A DNA stretch of 64,000 bases, from the NCBI GenBank assembly GCA_034509495.1, contig JAVGWO010000026.1, positions 2,999,409-3,063,408 of the forward strand. Direction: 5' to 3'. Under the pieces are notes generated by a model that had not been told where the DNA came from, made no database searches, and worked only from the letters and a program-made list of their open reading frames with translations. Position numbers and translations under genes: made by a program. This document shows, one piece after another, positions 22,730 through 34,349 of the stretch (position 1 is the first letter of the stretch; the number at the start of each line of letters is the position of its first letter). The DNA is from Acestrorhynchus altus (lineage: Eukaryota; Chordata; Actinopteri; Characiformes; Acestrorhynchidae).

Positions 22730-22960
22730 AAATGCTTATATGCAAATGAGCTTGGAAGAAAATTGCTGTTGTGGTTATTCTGAGACAAGGTGCATGAAAC
22801 ATGATAGTGTGAGTTGACGTGTGAAAATCACGTGTGTCCGATAAGCGATCGATTTCCCTGCAGTAAAATTAGTCATATTAATGTATATGCACAAATGAGT
22901 TTGTTCATCAGCAGCTAATGAGTATAGGAGTGATCATCCAATGATTGCTAATTTAAAAAC
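22730..22960. other. candidate conserved non-coding island
   Basis: Unique block holding a perfect octamer ATGCAAAT (22740-22747, POU-type site), 'gataagcgatcgatttc' and several TAAT cores. No coding signal. Regulatory role is inference. Confidence 0.3.
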
Positions 22961-23488
22961 TCATAGACTTAGAATAACAAAAGAAAAAAGAATAAACTCA
23001 TGTACAGAGTCAAACTAACATTACATCAAATAAAACTCACATTGTATTTTCGGAGCTGGTGTCTGTCTCACCAGAATGTCTGAATAGGTCAGAGTGTTTC
23101 TGGAAAGTACTCCATTCTCTTGTCCTCCTTACACTGCTCATCCGCATTACACCACTCACTGAATGCCTGCATGAAGTCCTGTTGCTCCTCAGAAGGTACA
23201 CACTGTTTTGACATGATCCGAACTTATGCCAGATGCCAGGGCTGTGCTGAAGGCATCCTCATCCTTGCAGAAATACCACACCAGATGGCCAGTGCCTGTG
23301 TGTGTGTGTGTGTGTTTGTGTGTGTGTGTTTATCAAGTCTGTCATTCAAAAAACTTGTTTCATCTCCAAAATGCCACCTTTAAAGAAATATTTCAAATTT
23401 GAGAAGTTTCACAATTTCAACACTGTAAATACAATTTGGAATGAGGAAAAAGTGAAAAACAATTCACTATATAACTTAATATTAACTT
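22961..23488. other. unique sequence with TG tract
   Basis: A TG tract with one TTT interruption lies at 23297-23329. Otherwise nothing recognised. Confidence 0.5.
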
Positions 23489-23517
23489 ATTAATAATAAT
23501 AATAATAATAATAATAA
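23489..23517. repeat. (AAT)n microsatellite
   Basis: TAA run of about nine units. Confidence 0.92.
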
Positions 23518-23568
23518 AGTTCTATACCAATGCTATTATGCTCTTAACTTTGAATGGAAGTTAATGTA

Positions 23569-23695
23569 GAATGAGTAATTAACAGTGATTTTAGAGCATT
23601 TCTATTGGCCTATTCATATTTCAATATTACATACAGAGTGTAAAGTTCAGCTGCATTTCAAAATGGAGATACATGGTTTTCATTAAACAGCTGTG
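23569..23695. mobile_element. repeat family B, copy 2
   Basis: 'gagcatttctattggcctat' and 'gtaaagttcagctgcattt' match the 52.66 kb copy in the same orientation. It ends in 'ggagatacatggttttcatt', which is the inverse of the start of that copy. So this copy keeps the right inverted end and lacks the left. Confidence 0.6.
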
Positions 23696-23700
23696 ATATG

Positions 23701-24893
23701 CGATATTAAGCTGTTGAGAAACTTGTTTAATTACAAGTCAAAACTAGTCTAAAGTTGATAGCTGGTTATTTATGTAAACTGTATTATTGTAATAAATAAC
23801 AGCATTTACACTGTTGTTGTTAGAGACGAATTAATGCCTTGTTATGTTTTACTGTAAAAAACATTTTTTTCCAGTGCATATTTAACTATTTAATGTCAAC
23901 CTTTACAGATCAGTTTATTTATAATAATATCATATAACACACACACACACACACACACAAAATGGTGTTTAGACTGTTAGACTTTTGGTAAAAACACTCA
24001 ACATATTTTATTTATTCTTATTTTATTTAGACATTTTATTTTAAAGTATATATTTTTTCTATACACATTAAACTTTGAAATGTTTGGCCCACAGTGTAAT
24101 AGGAGGCTTAATGTCCAAGCCAATAATCTTTAATAACATGATTTCAAAGAGTCAATGGTATTTAGCCTAATCTGATTCAAATTCAGAAGTGCTACTATAA
24201 CTATACTATAAATTAAAAATAAGCCAAGCAAGGCAATATTATTTTTTAGAATTAGCATATTTAAAATGAATCCCATTAACAAAAATCCAGAACAAACTGT
24301 GTTCTAAAAACATTGGAGAAAAATGTAAATGTTAAGTGCTGAAAGCTCTAAAGCCTGAATTTATGCATGTCCGATCAGAAGAGGCCACTGGAGAATAAGA
24401 TTGATGCAGCTTAAAAGTTCACCATCTCTCTGATCCATGAATCTTGCTTCTAGTCATTTTAAAGTCAGCACATAATGTTCAAGTTATAAGGCCACACTAG
24501 ACATGCAAGTAAACCAAAGAATTAATCAAAAATGAGGTTAAATGCAATGCCATTTATTGAATTATGCAACTGCACATAAGTAGACTGCAGGAGTAATATA
24601 TAAGTGCATGTGCATTTCTGAGCATGGCCATGTTTGTGCACCAGAAATAAAATATTTTATAATTAGGAGAATGTATTTTTTTTGTGGCAGGTGCTGTTTA
24701 AAATGGTTCAGAATTTCAAGTTCCTTACTCCAGCTTTCACAAGGAAATAAATATTCAGATTATTAGAATTCCAGATTTGAAGGTATTCTTCTTTTAATTT
24801 ACCAAACATGCCTGCAACTTTTCTGTGAAGCAAAGAACAAATAGGGCAAAATAACAGAAAACAGAAAATGTCAATGTGCATAACTATTTACCC
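23701..24893. other. unique AT-rich sequence with short CA run
   Basis: CA run at 23936-23959. No gene or further repeat recognised. Confidence 0.45.
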
Positions 24894-25064
24894 TGTCAGA
24901 AAGTGTGAAGTCAAACGTATGAAGGGAGAAGCAGAAGTACTTTTAATGACTTACATACAAGATATACATGAAACTAGACAACTAGATAACAAGAGAACCA
25001 GATGACACAATAACAGCAACTAGTAAACTCACAATGACCGACTGACCCAAGGGATGGATTGATT

Positions 25065-25101
<37 letters not shown>

Positions 25102-25242
25102 TACATACATACGGAATATTCAACACAGCTGGAACATGATTACGAAGGAGCAGGGTTACAAATCAGACACAGCTGGGAATGGGCGGAGACCAGACCAAAA
25201 CAAGAACCACCTGGGAACTAAACAAGGGCACAATACGTGACA
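24894..25242 (-). mobile_element. 3' LTR of a second LTR element
   Basis: Minus-strand TGTCACGTATTG to TCTGACA, about 349 bp. It shares 'gaagtactt', 'acatgattacgaagg' and 'ttacaaatcagacacagctg' with the solo LTR at 47992-48259. A (CA)n(CATA)n microsatellite (25069-25112) has grown inside it. The flank on the internal side reads 'cagagaggggcctac' on the minus strand, a polypurine tract. Confidence 0.75.
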
Positions 25243-25719
25243 GTAGGCCCCTCTCTGAAAAGGAGACAAAAAACAGACAAGGATTGAGGAGAAACAGGCA
25301 ACCAGATAGGTGATATGACAGGACTGGGACAAACACAATGACCGGGACAGGGACAATGAAACCAGATATGGGAACAGGGACTGGAACAGACATGAGAACT
25401 AGGACAGAAACAAACACAGGTACAAGAACAGACATGGGCTGAGACATGGGCATGGGCCCAGAACTGGCCCACAAGTTATGTGAGCCAGTCTGGGCACAGT
25501 TCTGGAGGTTGATGCAGTTTGACTTAGAGTTAGTCTTAGAGTTGACCTCCTGAAAGAGTTGATTAAATACTTGCAGGCTCCACCCTCTGGACACTGGCAG
25601 CAGACACCATCCCTTGGCTACCAGCTGTTGGAGGCTCTGCCCTTCAGGCTGCAACGTCGATGCAAAGCTTCTGCCTGCAGGCTTCGCCCCTTGGCCAGGG
25701 ATCATATATAAAAGAGGAA
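25243..25719 (-). mobile_element. internal remnant of the second LTR element
   Basis: A minus-strand open frame spans 25163-25729 (188 codons) but is Val/Pro/Ser-rich with no enzyme motif and runs into the LTR. The 25560-25690 part has short repeating phrases (ggctacc/agctgttggaggctctgcc). No gag, protease, RT or integrase domain can be recognised. Confidence 0.5.
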
Positions 25720-25854
25720 CATTCAACACAGCTGGGACTTGATTACAAAGGGGCAGGGTTACAAATCAGACACAGCTGGGAATGGGTGGAGACAAGACCA
25801 ATGCAAGACACACATGGAAAGCACATGAGAACTAAACAAGGACACAATAGTGAT
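25720..25854 (-). mobile_element. truncated second LTR of the 24.9 kb element
   Basis: 'acacagctgggacttgatta' and 'acaaatcagacacagctggg' repeat the LTR at 24894-25242 in the same orientation. Outer portion missing. Confidence 0.7.
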
Positions 25855-26240
25855 ACACCCCCTAGAGTCAGTATTTTGTAAAGCCCCCTTTTGTGGCAAT
25901 TACTGCTTCAAGTTGGTGAAAAACTACTTTCCTTGGTGGCTGAAAAGTTACATTTTGGTCTTGTGTTACCAGAGCATACATTTGTTCATTCACACATTGC
26001 CTTTTGGCAAACTCAATTTGTTCTTGTCTCTTTTGTGTTCTAAAACTTTTTTGGCCACTCTTCCATAAAGCTCAGCTGTATGAAATGTTCGACATATTGT
26101 GGTCGTATGGACAGGTTCTCCAATCTCTGCTTGGGAACACTGAGGCTACTTAAGGGTTGCCATTGGTCTCTGTGCTGCCTCTCTGATTAATGCTCTCCTT
26201 GCCTGGTCTGAGAGCTTAAATGGGTGGCTAAAATTCACCT
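25855..26240 (-). mobile_element. Tc1-like transposon fragment, lineage 3
   Basis: Antisense reading of a known teleost Tc1 family: 'cccctagagtcagtatttt' at the end, then a jump to 'ggccactcttccataaagct', 'tctccaatctctgcttgg' and 'ctctctgattaatgctctcc' plus ttgcctggtctgagag, the N-terminal DNA-binding part of the transposase. The centre is deleted. Confidence 0.7.
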
Positions 26241-26370
26241 GTTTCCAACAGTTTCAATGCCAAAATGCTAGCACATTTTTACTGCTCTGTACATGTGTAC
26301 ATGCTTCATCTGCATGCAGACTCCAACTGATCAGCTGGGGGAGTGATAACATTACTGACTCAAACTACAC
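26225..26370 (-). mobile_element. repeat family A, fragment
   Basis: 'cacctgtttccaacagtttc', 'ctgctctgtacatgtgtaca' and 'catgcagactccaactgatc' match family A in reverse. It joins the Tc1 fragment directly. Confidence 0.6.
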
Positions 26371-27442
26371 AAACTTACAAAAAAATTGCCTTGGGTTTTA
26401 AAAGTTAAAGAAAGGTCATATTTGTGCAGTCTGCCAAATCTTGGTGAAGGTATTTTGCAGTCAAAGGGGAATTTTGCCTTTATAACAATCCTATAAGCAA
26501 TACCCTTTAAAAGTTTCTTCCAGACCACAACTTGACCTCAACTGTTCCTGATTCATGGTGCATGGAGGCAATGGCTACCTGAAAACATTACACTGTATAT
26601 TGTGCAAATCAGTAGTTCCTTAAAAACAATTACTAGATTACTCAGAAAACCTAGGTGCTCCTCCATGAAACCAAATGTCCCTTAATGCTCTTATAGGTCT
26701 CTGGTTCTTGAACTGGTTTTATACAGGCTTAAAATAAAAACCTTGTTGTTTTTTAGTAAACCATCCCACATTTAAGCCTGTTTTGGGGAACTGAAGTTAT
26801 GTCAAAGAAAAAAACATGGATAAACATTTGGCAATAAGAACATGCAAGATGAATGGCATGTCACTGTCCCTTGCTATTGTAGCCTACTATATTTGGGGCA
26901 AACTATGAGTAACGTCTTGAATTTTTCCCACTTGCCATTTGTCCACTAGGACAGAGTGGAAAAGTTAAAATATTCCTAAAGCCACAATGCAAGAAATAGT
27001 GACAGAAAACGGTTTCCTGAATAAAGAATGATTGTTTCGCACGGGTGATCAGTGACTGGCCCTATAGATTGTCTGATCATGAGAGACAAGCTTTTCAGAA
27101 ATTATGAATCCAAAGCTGGTATAAAAACTTTGCACTCTATCAGAACTGTCTGGTGCATTTGTGCTCCCAGATGTATGGTAATAATTGACAAAGTAGCACA
27201 GAAATTTCAGTCCTCATTAGGTGAGCAATGCTTGTCCTACCCAGCATCTTTGAGCTGCAAAACAAAAACAGCCATAAAAAGATTTCAAATGGCTGTAAAG
27301 ATGAATCTGCTAAAAGTGAGGAGTTAAATCTCTGTATTCTGCTTGTTTTGATGACACTCCTAATCATGGTAGCCTACATCTTCTAAGGTTTCTTGGCATA
27401 ACTGCAGTGGATTGAAACATGACTGATTAAATTGGTATACCA
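26371..27442. other. unique sequence
   Basis: No gene recognised; 27000-27330 is of relatively high complexity. Confidence 0.4.
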
Positions 27443-27443
27443 A

Positions 27444-27490
<47 letters not shown>
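27443..27490. repeat. (AAAT)n microsatellite
   Basis: ATAA run of about twelve units. Confidence 0.95.
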
Positions 27491-27491
<1 letters not shown>

Positions 27492-27556
27492 CACATTTTA
27501 CACTTCCACAGTCAGAGAAATTTTGACCAGGGATGCCTGAGAGATCCACTGAGAGA

Positions 27557-27560
<4 letters not shown>

Positions 27561-27616
<56 letters not shown>
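27561..27616. repeat. (GA)n microsatellite
   Basis: Uninterrupted GA run of 28 units. Confidence 0.97.
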
Positions 27617-27618
<2 letters not shown>

Positions 27619-27739
27619 CTAACAATGCTTGGTGTGGACAGCACACCAAAGTACATTCCTCAGCATGCAAGTGATTGCCTCGATAGGCACCCCAAAAAGC
27701 AATCTAAAAGAAACATCTTATTAATGAGTTCAAGATCTT

Positions 27740-28010
27740 TAACAGCAAGTTAAAATCAATTTCTGGCTTGACCTGTCCGTGGGTGTCCGCATCAACCTCC
27801 CCTCTTACGTCAAAGCCAGACTTCTTGCTCGTGTGCTGCCATGGCAACCTCTATTGCCATGATGCATTTGAGGCTGATAATAGCTGGCAGTGTTTCAGTG
27901 GTGCAGGCAATCATGAGGGGCCATCCGTGAGAGGGTCCGGGGGTGCTGCTACAGCTGACCTGTGAGCTCTTCATCATCTAGCCAGGAAGAACTACTTCAG
28001 GCTGGACAGT
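27740..28010. other. candidate conserved non-coding island
   Basis: GC-richer, unique block between AT-rich flanks. It holds the X-box at 27835 and several CpGs. The short open frame here has no recognisable content. CNE status is inference. Confidence 0.3.
27835..27848. promoter_or_regulatory. candidate RFX X-box
   Basis: GCTGCCATGGCAAC differs at one base from the perfect palindrome GTTGCCATGGCAAC bound by RFX factors. Seven bases on, 'attgccatgat' gives a further half-site. Confidence 0.4.
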
Positions 28011-28097
28011 CATGCTACTGTAGCACAGGACATAGAAGTGCACTTGTAGATATACATGTCATAACCACATGCTGTTTTGGTACTGTAAATTATACAA

Positions 28098-28134
28098 TAA
28101 TGTAAATACAGTACTGTGCAAAAGTCTAAAGGCA
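28098..28134. mobile_element. DNA transposon terminal fragment
   Basis: 'cagtactgtgcaaaagtcta' is the terminal motif of a dispersed fish DNA transposon; nothing else of it is left. Confidence 0.4.
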
Positions 28135-28270
28135 TCTCTCAGTCAGTCATTATCATAGCCATTTCTTCTCGAATAGGGTCACAGCTAATCCAGAGCATGC
28201 CTGGAATCATCAGGTGCAAGGTAGGAATACCCCCTGGACAGGGTGCCAGTCTATCAAAAGGGATCGGGGT
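28135..28270 (-). mobile_element. SINE/LINE tail fragment
   Basis: 'tagggtcacagctaatccag', 'catcaggtgcaaggtagg' and 'ctggacagggtgccagtct' match the 3' section of DANA-like and related fish retroposons in reverse orientation, as in the 46.2 kb copy. Confidence 0.5.
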
Positions 28271-28559
28271 AAATGAAAGTAATCACACTGCTGTTGCATA
28301 TTTGTGAATGTGGTAGCTCAGCCATAGCATCACATAACCAGTGGGTAGATCTTGGTAATTCTTAATTTACCCACTGGAAATATATGGCAATTCAAAGATG
28401 CCAAATATATGGCATGTATTAGAATACATAGACTTCCTCTATATACAACACACATTTGTCTCATACTCAAATATGTGTGACTTGTATATGTATACCAAAT
28501 AATAAACTTTGAAGGTACTATTTTAAGGTAGATTTTTAAGGTACTATTATTGGTCTATA

Positions 28560-28945
28560 AATGTCTCAGTGGCTTAGGGCCAGCATATCTATCTGATATT
28601 ATGCAGCAATAAGAGCCAAGCAGAAGACTCAGATCATTAGGAATGAGTCAGTTAGTTGTGCCTAAGGTAAATACTAAACATGGAGCATCATTTAACAGCA
28701 TTTAGCTACGATGCTAAACATTCTTGTTTGATCAGGCTTTCAGCTTTTCAACTCTATCATGTATCAATGATTTTAATTTATTTTAAATATATTGTATGTT
28801 TAATATTATTTCCTTTAAATTATTAATAATTTATTAATAATAAGCTGTTTTTGATTTTATTGATCTTTTAATCATATCTATGTGTATGTAAAACACTTTG
28901 AGCTTGCCACTGTGTATGAAAGGTGCTATACAAAAAAAAAAAAAA
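28560..28945 (+). mobile_element. non-LTR retrotransposon 3' end
   Basis: Frames on the + strand give LGPAYLSDIMQQ, EPSRRLRS and LVVPKVNTKHGASFN, the C-terminal pattern of a fish LINE (family form L-GLAPAYLSDLL, LRSS, LLVVPKV). After stops comes the 3' UTR motif 'aaaacactttgagcttgcc' and 'gtatgaaaggtgctataca' with an A18 tail (28932-28950). Confidence 0.65.
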
Positions 28946-28984
28946 AAAAAACATGAGTTTGGAAGTTAGGGATGAAGAGGGTTG

Positions 28985-29218
28985 GTTATCATCCAACATG
29001 CTGACCTCACAGATGTTGTCAAATACTCACAATGTTCTCAAATCTAGCAGAAAGCCTTCCCTGGGCAGTCAAGACCAGCAAAGGCATGATACACTCTTTT
29101 TGGATAAACACTTTCTGATAGATTTCGATAAATGGATTGATTGATTTTTAATATCCTTGATTTCAAAAGAAAGAATGAATGACCAGATGTCCAAAAACCT
29201 ACGGCCATATAGCGTGTG
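28985..29218 (+). mobile_element. Tc1/mariner-derived MITE, copy 3
   Basis: 'ctagcagaaagccttccctg' and 'ctttttggataaac' match copy 2. The right end 'cagatgtccaaaaacctacg' gccatatagcgtg is the terminal repeat missing from copies 1 and 2. It follows the LINE A-tail closely. Confidence 0.6.
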
Positions 29219-29959
29219 TTAAAAAGGATGTTTGCCTTTCTGTCTAACATGATTACATAAACACAAATTATTGTTGTGTTTGCCTGAATTTGGAATTGAT
29301 CTCAAGCTTGTGCTGTGCTAAACCCTCCAGGTGCAAGGCTTTGTGTTTCCAGTAATGATATACGGTAGTAAAATTAAAAATAAATAAATAAATAAAATAT
29401 AGTGTTCAGTATTTGATCTAGAGTTGGAAGCATTAATGTACTCTATTGGCATCTGAAGCAATCCAGACTACTGTTATGCACAACGGGACCTGAAGAGCGA
29501 GCCAAAGCTGATGGAATATAATTTTGTTCGTGATGCCATGCAGGTGAGATGGATGACCCTGACAATAATATGTTTGTGCATGTGTGTGTGTGCATGTGTG
29601 TGCAAGTGGGTGTGCATGTTTGATCTCTTCATTCTTACAAACACTGCCAACACAGGTGCTGCAACTAGTGTGCCAAAACTAGTTCTAATTGGCAATTGGA
29701 AATCAGACCACAATAAAGGATGTGAAAGTATAAGAAAAACAAAGACAAAAAGAGGAAGAGAGAGAGAGGAAATTTGGAAAAATACTGATAATTTGGCCTT
29801 TATCAAGTTCAATATGAATTTAATTTTCCTGGCACAGGCTGAATTTGTAAGAGAATGATGCAGGGAAATGGTGTTTTGGATCTGTGGCGAATAATTGGCT
29901 TTTAGCTCCAGAGGCAGACGGAGGCAGACGGAGGGGGGGTAGAGAAAGAGAGATAGAGT

Positions 29960-29968
<9 letters not shown>
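29219..29968. other. unique sequence with impure TG tract
   Basis: TG-rich run with GCA interruptions near 29572-29620 and AAAT units near 29378. No gene recognised. Confidence 0.5.

Positions 29969-30020
<52 letters not shown>
29969..30020. repeat. (GA)n microsatellite
   Basis: AG run of about 26 units, flanked by purine-rich imperfect repeats. Confidence 0.96.
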
Positions 30021-30023
<3 letters not shown>

Positions 30024-30138
30024 TTGGCATCGGTGCAGCTGTGGCAGGAAGCCTGCGATGTGCTTGTGCTGATGACAAGGAGAAATAATTATTAACGGAA
30101 GAGACACAAGAGCCAAGAAGCCAATTTGTAACCTTGTA

Positions 30139-30139
<1 letters not shown>

Positions 30140-30214
<75 letters not shown>
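30140..30214. repeat. (TG)n microsatellite
   Basis: Uninterrupted TG run of about 37 units. Confidence 0.98.
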
Positions 30215-30216
<2 letters not shown>

Positions 30217-30493
30217 CAACATATTTAAGGCTAGGGAACTTTGTCCAAGCTCATCAGTGTTTTTCCCACTTTAACGAGATGCATTTCAGTGTACATAGCA
30301 CATGAACATGCCAATGCTACTCTTGATTAAAAGAATTACAGTAGACCAATTTTAGTGAAGTTGAACTTGGGTCTAAATGGTTCTGGACATTATTCCACAT
30401 AAGTGATCATTTGCCACCTGCAGACAGCTTTACGGGCAGAGAAATCCAACAAAGGGATATATGTCAGATTGTGTACTAAATTGAAATTTAATT

Positions 30494-30600
30494 GTCAAGT
30501 CAAGTTTTATTGTCACATCATATTACACAAGTGTAAGGGTGAGCAAAAAAAAACTTGGGTGCAAGTCCCTCATAGTAATAAAAAAGGAGCATATAAAACA
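30494..30600 (-). mobile_element. L2-like LINE 3' tail
   Basis: 'gtcaagtcaagttttattgt' is the reverse of the ACAATAAAACTTGACTTGAC tail of fish L2-like LINEs. 'acacaagtgtaagggtgagc' continues the 3' UTR. Confidence 0.6.
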
Positions 30601-31566
30601 GAATTTAAAATTAGGAGAAAAAGGAAAGCTTTTTCTAAATATTGTAACTTTTTGACAGCACTAGTAAAGTGAATGTGAGTGTGAACCTGTTGACATGAGT
30701 TTAAGTTTCCCATTTGGGACTGAGCACTTTAGAAGTATCTAATCTAATATCTAACTCATGGCTAGAGTTCTTCATAATAAAGCAGAACTAACCTGACATT
30801 AAAAAGAGTTGATTCCATGTTCCAGGTCCAAAAACACAAATAAAAGGTGGCAACAGATATTTAAAACAATTAGGCATTAATGCTACAAATAATGGCACTA
30901 ATAAAACATGAAATATACATTTGGTTTTGAAGATACTTTAATGATCAAATAGACACTTTAAAATAGTATCACCATTCGCAAGAAAAGAAGAAAAACAGAA
31001 CAATCATAAGAGTAGTGTATAAGTTAGTTTGAAGCAGTTTTGTTTTAATAGTGGCTCTAATGTTTCCGCTGATTAATGCTATGGGTTTTGAACAGATGAG
31101 TCACATTGTTTTTGAACTTCAAGCTGGTAGAATAAATGAAGACTTTTGTTTCAAAACTCTGTTTTCATTGTGTCTTAATTATTACTAATGAGAGTAAGTT
31201 TAAATGAAAGTATACTTATATTCACTTTCTGACCTCATATCAAACTTTGTGCATGTATTTGGATAAGGTGCAACAAATGGGCTGGTTCAGCAGCCTCACT
31301 GGTTCATGTTCAGCAAAATGTCACACATTTATAGCCATTTTTATCATGTGCTGAAGAACCATAACGCAGCATTTTCTAATGCTACAGTTTATAGTGATAT
31401 GGTTTCTAATGTCTAATGAAATATCTAATGCTCTATTGAACTAGAATCATCCAAATTCATCATTTTAATTAAGCATAACTAACAGGGATAGCAATGTGCC
31501 TTTTAAACAGTGAACTTTTCTTTCAGGATTTCCCTTGCCATTATGATTTTTTCTAAAAGTGTATGT
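30601..31566. other. unique AT-rich sequence
   Basis: No feature recognised. Confidence 0.45.
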
Positions 31567-31770
31567 GGGCAGCACGGTGGTGCTTTGGGTTTGGTCACTG
31601 TTCTCTCAAAAATACACATGGTAGGTAACTCAACATGCCTCCCTAGAGATGAATGTGTGTATGAATGCTTGTGTATGATACCCTGTGAAGGACTGGTGCT
31701 CTGGCCAGGGGGTTTTCTGGCCCTGTGCCCAATGAGAAGGACCAGGAAGAAGCAGAGAAGAAAATGAATA
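31567..31770 (+). mobile_element. decayed DANA-like SINE
   Basis: 'gggcagcacggtggtgc' at the head, 'cacatggtaggtaactc' in the middle and 'aggactggtgctctggcc' toward the end, with the tail worn to 'aaaatgaatatatgaac'. The tRNA-like boxes are lost. Confidence 0.55.
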
Positions 31771-31891
31771 TATGAACAAACTTTTGTGGGTTTAAAAGGC
31801 TTAACCAAAAAAACATATACAAAGTAATCCCATGAGACTTTTCTGGAATTGTAATAGTTAAGGGTATTCACAGTATACAGTACTAGCTTAA

Positions 31892-32200
31892 ACTTTAGAA
31901 CTCTACACCGATTTAGTGGGATATATTTTGTAGTTTGACTTTTATTCACCAAAACATAGAAGATATCCCAGACTATTCAAATATGTCTCCATTTGAGAAG
32001 TAAAAAATAGATAGAGTTTGATCAAAAACATCTATTTATTTATAATGAATTCTTTTTTTTTCCTGGGGGAGGTTGTATTTCTTGCTTATAAAGGAATAAA
32101 ATACTTTATATCTCAGACATTCTGCTGGAAATTGATCATCTACAAGGACTGGACTCCTTTAGCATTTAAACCTGATGTGTCCAAGTCAATTTCAAATGTA
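31892..32200 (+). mobile_element. repeat family A, left part
   Basis: The left end 'actttagaactctac' is preceded by TTAA at 31888-31891. It continues with 'gtagtttgacttttattc', 'gactattcaaatatgtct' and 'tatatctcagacattctg', the order seen in the copies at 52.0 and 55.1 kb. Confidence 0.6.
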
Positions 32201-32244
32201 CATAAAATATTGCACATAGTCCGGTTGTGTTGTTGTGGACAGGT

Positions 32245-32745
32245 TACTGGTTACTGTTTTCCTCACCTTCTACCCTCCTGTTACCCCTCCTCCACCCACC
32301 GGAGTTGTATAGTCTGATGTCATGAGGGACATGAGCTTTTAAGTCTATTGTCCTGCACTTGGGAAGGAGCAGTCTGTCAATGAACAGGCTCTTCTGGTGG
32401 CTGGTAATGGTGTTCAGAGGGTGACTGGCCTTATCCATAATGTCAGGTGGTTTGCTCATAGTCCTTTTCTCTGCCACCATCACCAGAGGGTCCAGCTTCA
32501 AGCCAACAACAAAGCCGGCCCATCTGATCATTTTGTCCAGCCTGGATGTGTCCTTGGATATGCTGCCCCCCAGCACACCACTGTGTAGAACAGGAAACTG
32601 GCAACCATGGACTTATAAAACATCCACAGGAGTTTCCTACAGATATTAAAGGACTGCAACCTCCTCAGAAAGTACAGCCTGCTCTGTCCCTTCCTGTACA
32701 ATCCAGCTTGCTGTCCAGCCACAGCCCAGCCACATCCAGAGCTAC
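32245..32745 (-). mobile_element. L2-like LINE ORF2 C-terminus
   Basis: On the minus strand RKGQSRLYFLRRLQSFN, then LLWMFYKSMVASFLFYTVVCW, and after a frame shift RLDKMIRWAGFVVG, LDPLVMVAEKRTMSK and HPLNTI follow the end of L2-type reverse transcriptase proteins, including the V-CW core and the R-L-K-IR-AG stretch. The RT active site lies upstream and is absent. 5'-truncated and frame-broken. Confidence 0.8.
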
Positions 32746-33361
32746 ATTAAGCAGATTTACCAAACCCTTGATTTACCAAATGATAACTATTAATAATTCT
32801 AGACTCCCATGAGGGGAGCTTTGGAAATGTTTTAATGAACACAGGGATGTAAAACCACAACTTTTTTAATTTTTGTATTTATTCTGATATTAGTTTTTTA
32901 CTGGGCATATAAACACTTATAAAACTTACTGTTTATAACTGTTAAATGACTATTAAACCTTTTCATTTCCTTTCCTTCTACTCCAAGTCCCCATATACTG
33001 TCAGAGCTTTATTAAAACAACCCACATGCTTATATTATCATCAGCCTCGCTTCACATTAGATCCAGCATTTAAATGAATAAGATATCACCTAAGACAATC
33101 TGTGCAGTAAGCAAAAAATATAAAAACTGTGATAATATCTTTCAAATGATGTCAGTGGCACTCCCAATCCACAGGAGTGGACAGTTTTGTTTGCTCCACT
33201 GGTTGGACTCATGGAGGGAGGTCCAGTCAAATATTTACAATGGCTGAATTGGAGAGCATTACCAAGTGCCTTCTGTCTGTGCCCAATACCCCTGGCATCT
33301 GCTGCTGCTGGCCTTAGTGCCAAAAACCCACCCACATCCACCTCCCACAGCTTCTGTTGTC

Positions 33362-33365
<4 letters not shown>
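32746..33365. other. unique sequence
   Basis: No gene recognised; 33130-33360 is more complex and GC-richer than the surroundings. Confidence 0.4.

Positions 33366-33433
<68 letters not shown>
33366..33433. repeat. (TG)n microsatellite
   Basis: Uninterrupted TG run of 34 units. Confidence 0.98.
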
Positions 33434-33435
<2 letters not shown>

Positions 33436-34099
33436 TGTGCATGTTCTCAAGCCCTTCTGACCCTTATCCTTAAGTACATGAATATGTCACCTCCTCTGCT
33501 CTGGCCAAATTCCCACACTGGTTCCTCTCTGTCACAGATGCTGCATGGCACTCCCAGTTCAGGAATGTCATTGTGTCAGCAGCACTCCGAAGCTCTTCTC
33601 TGACAAGGCTGCTCCCCGGAAGCCTGCGCCTGGCTGGCACCATGGTGGGATACACTCCTGTGGCTCACACACACAACACTCAAGCTGTCAGAGCTGTGAA
33701 GAGGCGAAAACTGTCGGAGGGAGAAAAAAAAAAAAAATAGAGTGAACTTGAAGACTGCATGAAACTCTATGTGAAGATTGCTTTATTTAAGTCAACCTCA
33801 TGTCTTGACTTTATAGCTCTACTCTTTCTAGATAGGTCTTCTGTGAAGGCTTCACACCATATGTTGGAACACTGCTGTGAAGATTCAATCACCCACTGGA
33901 TGTCAATCTACTGTCAGAAACATTTTGAACTGTATTGTTGGACAAATGTTTAATAACATCACTACAATGTCTCTATATTTATCATAGCTTGTATTTTTGA
34001 TTAGTACATTTATGTATGCATAGTGTATGTTAAGTGACTATCCAGCTAAGATTTTCACTAAGCTTTACACATTTGTTAGTGTTGAAATGTCATATGTCA
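33434..34099. other. unique sequence
   Basis: No gene recognised; an A13 run lies at about 33725. Confidence 0.4.
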
Positions 34100-34272
34100 T
34101 AGTCTGATGTTTAAAAAAGTGCCAATTACCCAATCCCGTGTTAGGACTCATCACACAGGGACTGAACTGGGACTGAAACTGAACCCCACACCACTCTTCA
34201 CACCACAAAGACCACACCAACACAAACACTGGACTGTAACCACCCAGCACTCTACAAACTCACACACACACA

Positions 34273-34349
<77 letters not shown>

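Noticed and set aside
25163..25729. 188-codon minus-strand open frame
   Set aside because: Lies across an LTR and the interior remnant; low-complexity VPVPV composition from short DNA repeats.
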